The translations under genes and the position numbers were made by a program. The notes below the pieces were generated by a model. The model ran no database searches and was not told where the DNA came from. It saw only the letters and a list, made by a program, of their open reading frames with translations. DNA of 11,211 nt from an uncultured Saprospiraceae bacterium (GTDB taxonomy: Bacteria > Bacteroidota > Bacteroidia > Chitinophagales > Saprospiraceae): NCBI GenBank assembly GCA_937967535.1, contig CALCMV010000173.1, positions 1 to 11,211 on the forward strand, written 5' to 3'. This document shows, piece by piece, positions 6,009-11,211 of this stretch; the first letter of the stretch is position 1; each line of letters starts with the position of its first letter.

Positions 6009-6899
6009 TTGAATCAGGTTAATAAAGCATATTTGCAATTGCATACTGCCGTCTTGCTATTTGGCTTTACGGCGATTTTGGGGCGTTTGATACAAATTTC
6101 GGAACTACCGATGGTGTGGTGGCGACTGCTGATTACTTGTTGCAGCCTGCTTTTGTTGCCCGGAGTCGTGAAGGCATTGAGGAAGATGCCGCGCCGATTG
6201 GTGTGGCGGTTGGCTGGAATTGGTGTAGTCGTAGCAGCGCATTGGGTGATGTTTTTTGGTGCTGTCAAGTATTCCAATGTATCCGTAACACTTGGCGTTA
6301 TGGCAACCACGAGTTTTTTTACGGCATTTGTAGAGCCTTTCGTCAAAAAAACGCGCATTAAGTGGTACGAAGTGGCATTGGCAGTATTTGTAGTGCCGGG
6401 TATGTATATGATTTTTCGTTTTACGAATGACAACTATACCATCGGGATTTTGATGGCATTGGTATCGGCGATATTGGCAGCATTTTTTTCGAGCCTCAAT
6501 ACACAAGTCGTCCATGAATCTTCCCCGATGGCGATTACCTTTGTCGAACTCGGTAGCGGTTGGTTGTTTTTGAGTCTAATCACGCCTTTTTATGGGCAGC
6601 TATTCGGCAATTCTACTTTCCTTCCTTCCATGCCCGATTTGTTTTGGTTGGCGATACTTGCTTTAGCTTGTACCACATTCGCGTATGTACTCGCGCTCAA
6701 TTGCCTCAAGCGTATCTCGGCATTTACCGCCAATCTTACCCTCAATTTAGAACCGATTTATGGCATCATCATGGCTTCGCTTATTTTTCAGGAAAATGAA
6801 GAACTCAATAGCGGGTTTTATATCGGTGCAGCTATTATTTTATTGACCATTTTCATACATCCGCTTTTGAAGAAGTATTTTGAATGTGTGAATGTGTGA
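6009..6899 (+). CDS. EamA/DMT-family inner-membrane transporter
   Basis: This 296-aa hydrophobic protein has about ten membrane segments arranged as two EamA repeats. The first opens with LHTAVLLFGFTAILGRLIQISELPMVWWRLLI (12-43), a signature of drug/metabolite transporter permeases. The second half (from about 145) includes SSLNTQVVHES and the typical LNLEPIYGIIMASLIFQENEELNSGFYIGAAIILL near the C-terminus. The substrate cannot be told from sequence; family members export amino acids, nucleosides or other small metabolites. No ATG is available: the frame is closed by a TAA at 5982 and the first usable start is TTG at 6009, which gives the expected N-terminus. The last codons (ECVNV-stop) are encoded by an 8-bp tandem repeat. 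It is convergent with the GrpB gene, 31 nt away. Confidence 0.92.
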   Translation: MNQVNKAYLQLHTAVLLFGFTAILGRLIQISELPMVWWRLLITCCSLLLLPGVVKALRKMPRRLVWRLAGIGVVVAAHWVMFFGAVKYSNVSVTLGVMATTSFFTAFVEPFVKKTRIKWYEVALAVFVVPGMYMIFRFTNDNYTIGILMALVSAILAAFFSSLNTQVVHESSPMAITFVELGSGWLFLSLITPFYGQLFGNSTFLPSMPDLFWLAILALACTTFAYVLALNCLKRISAFTANLTLNLEPIYGIIMASLIFQENEELNSGFYIGAAIILLTIFIHPLLKKYFECVNV

Positions 6900-6912
6900 A
6901 TGTGTGAATGTG
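6881..6912 (+). repeat. Four perfect copies of TGAATGTG across the permease stop codon
   Basis: An 8-bp unit is repeated four times without change (6881-6912) and then fades into TGAAAGAATGAAA. The permease reads through the first two units and stops at TGA (6897-6899). Because 8 and 3 share no factor, every frame through this array meets a TGA within 24 nt. Copy-number change could therefore alter only the last few residues of the protein. Confidence 0.92.
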
Positions 6913-6930
6913 TGAAAGAATGAAAATTTG

Positions 6931-7512
6931 TCATTTATTATCTTTTCGAATGGTTGAAATATCATTTTCGGTCAATCCCATTTCCATTAAAATACTTGTG
7001 ATAAAATCTGTTTTACCTGCAATATAGGCATCAATATCATAAGGATATTTTTCGGCTAAATCTTGTTTCAGATGACCGTACTCCACTACTTTTTCGGTAT
7101 GCGCCCGCAGGTGGTCGCGTAAGGCGAGGTGATTTCGCAGTCCGATACTTCCCCTTTGGCAGACGTACAAATGATGCTGAAACCACTTGCGCCCCGTGCC
7201 ATCCGTCAGCACATTTTCGGGCGGAGGTTTGAAGGCTTCTCTGCCCGTCACGCCCAAGTCGCCGATGTGTTTGTAAGCGAGTTTGGCAAGTTGATTAATG
7301 ACCCTTTTGATGCCTTCCGCATCTGCTACTATGATGTCGAGGTCAATGATTGGCTTGGCTTTCAGACCGACTACCGAGGTACTCCCGACATGCTCAATGC
7401 CGATAATATCTTCCTCTTTCACATAGCATAATAACAAATCACGTAATTCGGCAAATTGCATTGCCCATTTCGGGTCGTAATCTACAACGATGATTTTATC
7501 TTTTCTTTTCAT
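6931..7512 (-). CDS. GrpB / UPF0157 family protein (nucleotidyltransferase fold)
   Basis: This 193-aa protein has all the hallmarks of the GrpB family. They are an N-terminal VVDYDPKWAMQFAELRDLL (9-27), the strand-loop EHVGSTSVVGLKAKPIIDLDI (40-60) with the GS and DxD pattern of the nucleotidyltransferase fold, FQHHLYVC (111-118), LRDHLRAH (131-138), and the YGHLKQDLA...GKTDFI ending (145-171). The length is normal for a stand-alone member. Some actinobacterial homologues are fused to dephospho-CoA kinase; the biochemical role of stand-alone proteins is not established. The ATG at 7512 gives the usual short N-terminus. It is convergent with the permease and divergent from the XRE regulator, with a 111-nt shared upstream region. 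Confidence 0.94.
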   Translation of the reverse strand: MKRKDKIIVVDYDPKWAMQFAELRDLLLCYVKEEDIIGIEHVGSTSVVGLKAKPIIDLDIIVADAEGIKRVINQLAKLAYKHIGDLGVTGREAFKPPPENVLTDGTGRKWFQHHLYVCQRGSIGLRNHLALRDHLRAHTEKVVEYGHLKQDLAEKYPYDIDAYIAGKTDFITSILMEMGLTENDISTIRKDNK

Positions 7513-7623
7513 TTTTTCAAAACATTATAAAATTCTCAATTAAAATAAGCTATTTTTACGAAATAAATAAATAGAGAACGAATTAAAATTAAAATTAAAA
7601 AAGTAACTAAGCATTAATTAGCC
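7513..7623. promoter_or_regulatory. Shared upstream region of grpB-like gene and XRE regulator
   Basis: This very AT-rich 111-nt region must contain promoters for both divergent genes, but no exact TAnnTTTG box is visible on either strand. TATTTTTA (7551-7558) is one base off on the plus strand. Three tandem ATTAAA units (7582-7599) lie just before the regulator's start. If the regulator controls itself or its neighbour, its site would be expected here; I cannot identify it. Confidence 0.35.
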
Positions 7624-9105
7624 ATGTCAATTAGTATACAAAATAAGCGTTTGCTTTTTGGGCTGAAAGTGCGGCTATTGCGTCGTGATTTGGACTTGTC
7701 TTTTGCCGAATTGTCGGAGGCAACAGGGATTTCCATTTCTTATTTGAATGAAATTGAAAAGGGTAAAAAATTTCCCCAATCTGCTAAGGTGCAGGCACTT
7801 GCAAAAGCACTCTCAACGACAAAAGACGAACTCACTTCCACAAATCTGCCAAAAAATCTACAACCCATCGGCGATTTGCTCGAATCCAATATTTTGGAGG
7901 AGATTCCATTGGATTTATTTGGCATCGGAGCCGGAAAAATCGTTGAATTGATGGCTACCGCACCTGTGCGTGTGGGGGCATTTATTTCTACTTTGATTGA
8001 AATTGCACGTAAGTATGCGCTCCAACAAGAAAATTTCTATGTAGCTGCCTTGCGTTCTTATCAAGAATTGCACAATAATTATTTTGAGGATTTGGAAGCG
8101 GCTGCGGCAGTTTTTGCCAATCAACATCGGTTAGCCTTTGGTGATAGTTTTTCGCTCGAACATTTGTATAGTATTTTGCTGCATGAATATGGCTACAAAA
8201 TTGATGAGGAAGGCTTGGGACAGTATGCTTCGTTGCGAAGTTTTCGCTCGGTTTTTGTGCCGGAAGAAAAGAAACTGTTTGTCAATAAAGAATTGACCGA
8301 TATGCAGCGCGTTTTTCTATTGGCAAAAGAAATCGGCTTCAATTATTTGAATCTCGAACCGCGTTTGTATACCTCTTCATTTGTAAAAATAGAAACTTTT
8401 GAACATGCTTTGAATAATTTTAAAGCTGCTTATTTTGCGGGGGCATTATTGATGCCAAAGGAAAATTTGAAAAGAGATTTGGAAGCATTTTTTGCGCTCA
8501 AAAAATGGGACGGACAGGCATTTCTCGACATTATGAACCATTATAATGCCAGCCCGGAAATGTTTTTGCATCGTATGAGTAATCTGATGTCGCAGCATTT
8601 CGGATTGGATGAGTTGTTCTTTTTGCGCTTCAATAATCAACCCGGCACCAACCGCTATCTCCTCACCAAAGAACTCCACCTTAGTCGCCAGCACCAACCC
8701 TACGGCAATGCCACAGATGAGCATTATTGTCGTCGTTGGATTACACTTTGGCTGCTCGAAAAACTCTACGACATGCAGCAAAAAGGCAACTATACCAAGC
8801 CCATCGCTGATGCCCAACGCTCCCGCTACGTGGGTACTGACGATGAGTATCTTTGCTTCACGATTGCTCGTCCTGCACACCCGACACCCGATACGAATGT
8901 CAGCGTCACAGTTGGTTTTTCTATCAATGATGAACTGCGTAAAAAGATAGCTTTTGTGGATGATGTCCCCGTCCGCGAGGTCAGCCAGACCTGTCAGCGA
9001 TGTCCCATTACCGATTGTAATGAGCGTGCAGCGCCGCCACATATTCTTCAACAAGAAGCATTAAAACAACAAATTGGAAAGGATTTGTTGGCATTGAATG
9101 GGTGA
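7624..9105 (+). CDS. ScfR/RamB-like XRE transcriptional regulator with degenerate M78 domain
   Basis: This 493-aa cytoplasmic regulator shows the three-part layout of the short-chain fatty-acyl regulator family. Residues ~14-70 are an XRE helix-turn-helix (LLRRDLDLSFAELSEATGISISYLNEIEKGKKFP). Residues ~150-330 match the ImmA/IrrE (M78) region, with FAGALLMPKENL (271-282). The metal-binding HExxH position reads AKEIGF (234-239), so both histidines are absent and protease activity is not expected. The C-terminal part contains CRRW (369-372) and the Cys-rich QTCQRCPITDCNERAAPP (455-472; Cys457, 460, 465), which matches the DUF2083-type tail. Known relatives control acetate, propionate and glyoxylate-cycle genes in response to acyl-CoA. 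No such metabolic gene is adjacent here, so the targets remain unknown. ATG at 7624 is the first in frame and gives a natural start. Confidence 0.85.
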   Translation: MSISIQNKRLLFGLKVRLLRRDLDLSFAELSEATGISISYLNEIEKGKKFPQSAKVQALAKALSTTKDELTSTNLPKNLQPIGDLLESNILEEIPLDLFGIGAGKIVELMATAPVRVGAFISTLIEIARKYALQQENFYVAALRSYQELHNNYFEDLEAAAAVFANQHRLAFGDSFSLEHLYSILLHEYGYKIDEEGLGQYASLRSFRSVFVPEEKKLFVNKELTDMQRVFLLAKEIGFNYLNLEPRLYTSSFVKIETFEHALNNFKAAYFAGALLMPKENLKRDLEAFFALKKWDGQAFLDIMNHYNASPEMFLHRMSNLMSQHFGLDELFFLRFNNQPGTNRYLLTKELHLSRQHQPYGNATDEHYCRRWITLWLLEKLYDMQQKGNYTKPIADAQRSRYVGTDDEYLCFTIARPAHPTPDTNVSVTVGFSINDELRKKIAFVDDVPVREVSQTCQRCPITDCNERAAPPHILQQEALKQQIGKDLLALNG

Positions 9106-9491
9106 AATTTCGTTGAAGCGAATGTAATATTACACCGGAGAAAGCACATTTTGCCAATCTCGAAATCGTCAAAAAGAGCATGTTTAAATTTTTTTCTGAA
9201 ATTTAGGCATGTTTAAATTTGCTGTAAAAGTAGTTGACACTTTTTGAAATGTAAAATGTAAAATATCAAATTTAAAATGTAAAAGTGCTTGTAGTACGTG
9301 TACAATACATTTTCGTTTTTTTATTGTTTAAAAAATTAAAAACCAATAAAATAGAAATACCTCGCGTCCACTCGCGTACTACAACTTTTACATTTTACAT
9401 TTATTATTTTACATTTTACATTATTTTAATTTGAAGATAAAAGTGTCAACTGCAATTCTAAACATGCCAAAATTTATGCCATTCACAGTAT
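9106..9491. other. Spacer holding the MITE-like element and a partial copy of its end
   Basis: The 386-nt gap has no coding frame of note. After the regulator stop it contains a 12-bp palindrome TGTAATATTACA (9123-9134). A solitary copy of AAAAGAGCATGTTTAAA (9172-9188) follows, identical to the left arm of the palindrome at 5948. The 263-bp inverted-repeat element occupies 9206-9468. I see no promoter consensus immediately upstream of the kinase at 9492. TAAATTTG (9214-9221) inside the left end fits a -7 box but lacks an upstream TTG. Confidence 0.65.
9206..9468. mobile_element. 263-bp MITE-like palindromic element
   Basis: The termini are imperfect inverted repeats: GGCATGTTTAAATTTGC (9206-9222) against the complement of 9452-9468, 15 of 17 matching. 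Next comes an exact 12-bp pair AGTTGACACTTT (9232-9243) with AAAGTGTCAACT (9440-9451). Further in, the arms are made of the 7-nt word ATGTAAA / TTTACAT, three good copies on the left (9249-9284) and four on the right (about 9387-9421). They end in GTAGTACG (9291-9298) pairing with CGTACTAC (9375-9382). The flanking 8-mers GAAATTTA (9198-9205) and AAAATTTA (9469-9476) match in 7 of 8 positions and abut the ends exactly, like a target duplication. It encodes nothing, so if mobile it is non-autonomous. An AT-rich chance duplication remains possible. Confidence 0.5.
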
Positions 9492-10442
9492 ATGTCGCAC
9501 TACACTATTTTAAATGATATATCTATAAAAAATATTTTTGAGCAATATGATGTCGGTGAAATATTGGAATATAAATTATTAAGCGGTGGTTCGGAAAATA
9601 CCAATTACCGAATAAAAGCCTCCAAAAACGAATACATCCTAACGATTTGCGAACAAAAGTCTGAAAAGGAAGCTAGCAATCTTGCGCGTTTATTAGTCCA
9701 TTTAAATAAAAATGAGTTTAATACCTCTAAAATTATTTCAACTAAAAAAGGCGCGTGGAATGGAGCGTTTGAAGGGAAACCGATATTGCTCAAAACTTTT
9801 ATCAAAGGAACTATCACGCCTGATTTTACCCATCAGCAAATGGAAAAATTGGGAAAGGATTTGGCAAATTTACATCATATTGAAGCCCCTGATTTTGTTC
9901 CCCGATGCCTGGGCTATGGCATAGAACATTTCGCGGAAACACAGGCACATGCACCCGATGCGCCATTCACCAAATGGCTGAAACCAACTACCAAGTACAT
10001 CCAATCGTTTATCAAAGATGATTTGCCGAAAGCATTGATTCACAGCGACATTTTCTACAATAATATCATCACAAATCAGGAAACCGGACAAGTCACGATA
10101 ATGGATTTTGAAGAAGCGGCTTACTATTATCGGGTCTATGATATAGGCATGACACTCGTAGGGACTTGTATTTTTGACAGGCAATTGAATCTTGAAAAAG
10201 CACAGTATTTATTAAAGGCTTATCAATTCAAAAATAAATTGACCCATCAAGAAAAAAACGCATTACAGGCATTTACCGCCTACGCTGCTACGGCTACGGC
10301 TTTTTGGCGATTTATGAATTTTAATTTTGTAAGACCCGACCAAGCTGAAAAAGACAGGTACAAGGAGATGCAAGATGTGGCAGTGAATGTGATGGAAATT
10401 CCGCGAGATAAATTTTTGTCGTCAATAATTCGGGAAAAATGA
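9492..10442 (+). CDS. Homoserine kinase type II-like phosphotransferase (APH fold)
   Basis: This 316-aa cytoplasmic kinase has the aminoglycoside-phosphotransferase fold. The N-terminal half has SGGSENTNYRI (31-41), corresponding to the nucleotide-binding loop and next strand, and EYILTICEQ (47-55) with the sheet of the N-lobe. The C-lobe carries the catalytic loop ALIHSDIFYNN (181-191; His184, Asp186, Asn191), the metal-binding Asp205 in IMDFEEA, and YDIGMTL (216-222). The opening YTILNDISIKNIFEQYDVGEILEYKLLSGGSENTNY closely follows the ThrB2 type found in Agrobacterium-like homoserine kinases, which phosphorylate homoserine in threonine synthesis. No threonine-pathway genes lie nearby, so related substrates (choline, ethanolamine-like or other amino alcohols) cannot be excluded. 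The start ATG at 9492 lies 23 nt after the MITE-like element. Confidence 0.75.
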   Translation: MSHYTILNDISIKNIFEQYDVGEILEYKLLSGGSENTNYRIKASKNEYILTICEQKSEKEASNLARLLVHLNKNEFNTSKIISTKKGAWNGAFEGKPILLKTFIKGTITPDFTHQQMEKLGKDLANLHHIEAPDFVPRCLGYGIEHFAETQAHAPDAPFTKWLKPTTKYIQSFIKDDLPKALIHSDIFYNNIITNQETGQVTIMDFEEAAYYYRVYDIGMTLVGTCIFDRQLNLEKAQYLLKAYQFKNKLTHQEKNALQAFTAYAATATAFWRFMNFNFVRPDQAEKDRYKEMQDVAVNVMEIPRDKFLSSIIREK

Positions 10443-10522
10443 AAAACTACTGTCAGACTTAAATGTTTCAAGTAGATAATTATGAAAAGCCAAAACACAT
10501 ACTATTGCACATCTTTAATTTT

Positions 10523-10599
10523 GCCACAAAGACACAAAAGCACAAAGAATTTTCATGCTTATCAGCAATTTATACTTTGTGTCTTCGTGTCTTTGTAGC
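10523..10599. repeat. CACAAAG-type palindromic repeat
   Basis: The left arm (10523-10547, starting GCCACAAAGACACAAAA) and right arm (10575-10599, CTTTGTGTCTTCGTGTCTTTG and on) are inverted copies matching in 21 of 25 positions, around a 27-nt centre. The word CACAAAG (with variants CACGAAG, GACACAAAAG) is repeated within each arm. Similar CCACAAAG...CACGAAG palindromes are, from memory, scattered through many unrelated bacterial genomes. The short open frame that covers this repeat (10463-10645) is very probably not a gene. Confidence 0.85.
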
Positions 10600-10616
10600 A
10601 GTTTTCAATTTTGAAT

Positions 10617-10627
10617 CATGTTTAAAT
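10617..10627 (+). repeat. Solitary CATGTTTAAAT motif
   Basis: The core of the GCATGTTTAAA motif that ends the palindrome at 5948 and the element at 9206 occurs again here, without an obvious inverted partner before the next gene at 10711. It begins 18 nt after the CACAAAG palindrome. A chance occurrence is possible in AT-rich DNA. Confidence 0.4.
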
Positions 10628-10674
10628 ACATTAAAATGCCCCTAATATTTTACACACTCTTTAGATTTTCATAG

Positions 10675-10682
10675 TAACTTTA
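10675..10682 (+). promoter_or_regulatory. Weak -7 box candidate for the arylsulfotransferase-like gene
   Basis: TAACTTTA differs from TAnnTTTG in the last base only and would give a start near 10690 and a ~20-nt leader before the ATG at 10711. No TTG is found at the -33 distance, so support is weak. Confidence 0.28.
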
Positions 10683-10710
10683 GACATTTGATTCAAATTA
10701 ATATCAATCC

Positions 10711-11211
10711 ATGCAAAAGTCAACTTTATTTTCTTTTTTCTTTTTCTTTTTAATGTTCAATCAAACAAATGCCCAAACAATGGGCCTAACGGCAGTAGAA
10801 GATGGTAGTCTGGAAGGCTATACTTTTTTCTCGCCTTTTTCGGGAACAAAAGCCTATCTCATTGACCAATGTGGCTATTTAGTGAATGAATGGGACAGAG
10901 GTACACGACCCGGACTTGCGGCTTACTTTCTAGAGAATGGATTAATGTTACGCACCTATAAAGCCGACTTGCTTGGTCCTTTCACTTCGGCTAGTAATGC
11001 TGGTGGTTTAGAATTGGTGGATTGGGATAATAATACGGTTTGGACTTATGAAATCAATACGGCTACTCAGCTTTCGCATCACGATGCCGTCTATATGCCC
11101 AATGGAAACATTTTAGTCTTGAGTTGGGAATTGGTTTATGAAGCCGAACTCATAGAATTAGGGCGTGACCCAAATGAAATTCCGCAGGTAGGCTATATGT
11201 GGTCAGAGCGT
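10711..11211 (+). CDS. Secreted arylsulfotransferase-like protein, 3' end beyond the window
   Basis: The frame from ATG at 10711 stays open for 167 codons to the window edge, so the gene is cut at its 3' end. The product begins with a signal peptide: MQKS, a run of Phe/Leu (FSFFFFFLMF), then TNAQ with likely cleavage before Gln22. The following region, with GTKAYLIDQCGYLVNEWD (45-62), LENGLMLRTY (73-82), GGLELVDWDNNTVWTYEI (97-114) and HHDAVYMPNGNILVLSWE (122-139), has the repeated strand-turn pattern and the HHD-PNGNIL motif of arylsulfotransferase (ASST) family beta-propellers. In characterised members, a propeller enzyme moves sulfate between phenols. Many Bacteroidota homologues carry a T9SS tail, which would lie beyond the window here. 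A T-rich run in the signal-peptide codons (10725-10752) is notable but in frame. Whether it is an active enzyme cannot be judged from this fragment. Confidence 0.78.
   Translation, partial: MQKSTLFSFFFFFLMFNQTNAQTMGLTAVEDGSLEGYTFFSPFSGTKAYLIDQCGYLVNEWDRGTRPGLAAYFLENGLMLRTYKADLLGPFTSASNAGGLELVDWDNNTVWTYEINTATQLSHHDAVYMPNGNILVLSWELVYEAELIELGRDPNEIPQVGYMWSER

Noticed and set aside
6931..7512. GrpB-like protein as an antitoxin-linked nucleotidyltransferase (MNT type)
   Set aside because: The HVGSTSVVGLKAKPIIDLD block and FQHHLYVC/LRDHLR motifs are specific for GrpB/UPF0157, and no HEPN partner is present.
8446..9054. Minus-strand 202-aa frame opposite the XRE regulator
   Set aside because: Fully antisense to a gene with clear domains. 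Composition is Ile/Thr/Cys rich without motifs.
7624..9105. Phage or toxin-antitoxin regulator (XRE plus ImmA/IrrE pair)
   Set aside because: The HTH and M78-like parts are in one long protein with a Cys-rich tail, the HExxH is degenerate, and no phage or toxin gene is adjacent; a ScfR/RamB-like metabolic regulator fits better.
9176..9468. CRISPR array
   Set aside because: The repeats are 7-nt words arranged as inverted arms, with no regular 25-40 nt repeats and spacers and no cas gene in the window.
10463..10645. 60-aa plus-strand frame after the kinase
   Set aside because: It is a translation of the CACAAAG palindrome (FATKTQKHKEF ... LCLRVFVAV), a known kind of spurious call over such repeats.

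Overview
The window looks like chromosomal DNA of a member of the Bacteroidota, possibly a Saprospirales- or Chitinophagales-like environmental genome. Supporting signs are a secreted protein ending in a type IX secretion (T9SS) sorting domain, Bacteroidota-type promoter boxes (TAnnTTTG), no obvious Shine-Dalgarno sequences, a Bacteroidota-style TatC with an enlarged Cys-containing first periplasmic loop, and AT-rich spacers. The assignment to a lineage is inference; no rRNA or other marker is present.

Layout: (1) 14-916 is a signal-peptide protein with a T9SS tail. It is followed by a strong hairpin terminator that also serves the convergent 474-aa orphan gene (988-2412, minus). (2) tatC (2692-3522, plus) has a promoter candidate and runs convergently into fabF. 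(3) fabF (3635-4876) and acpP (5213-5455), both minus, are the fatty-acid elongation pair. They are separated by an unusually long 336-nt spacer carrying hairpins and short tandem repeats. (4) A repeat-rich spacer (5456-6008) leads into an EamA/DMT permease with a TTG start (6009-6899). (5) A GrpB/UPF0157 protein (6931-7512, minus) is divergent from a ScfR/RamB-like XRE regulator with a degenerate M78 domain (7624-9105, plus). (6) A repeat-rich spacer contains a MITE-like palindromic element (9206-9468), then a ThrB2-like homoserine kinase (9492-10442). (7) A CACAAAG-type palindromic repeat precedes the 5' part of a secreted arylsulfotransferase-like protein (10711 to the window end).

The genes are mostly single-gene units of housekeeping or general function and do not form one pathway. 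acpP and fabF act together in fatty-acid synthesis. The ScfR-like regulator may sense short-chain acyl-CoA, which is inference from the family.

The most interesting signal is not in the genes. Almost every spacer carries a short AT-rich 'word' of 4-11 nt repeated in tandem, often as two inverted arms. Two spacers also share a 17-nt sequence ending in GCATGTTTAAA, and that motif forms the ends of a 45-bp perfect palindrome and of a 263-bp MITE-like element with a near-perfect flanking duplication. I found no convincing defence, CRISPR, phage or retroelement system.
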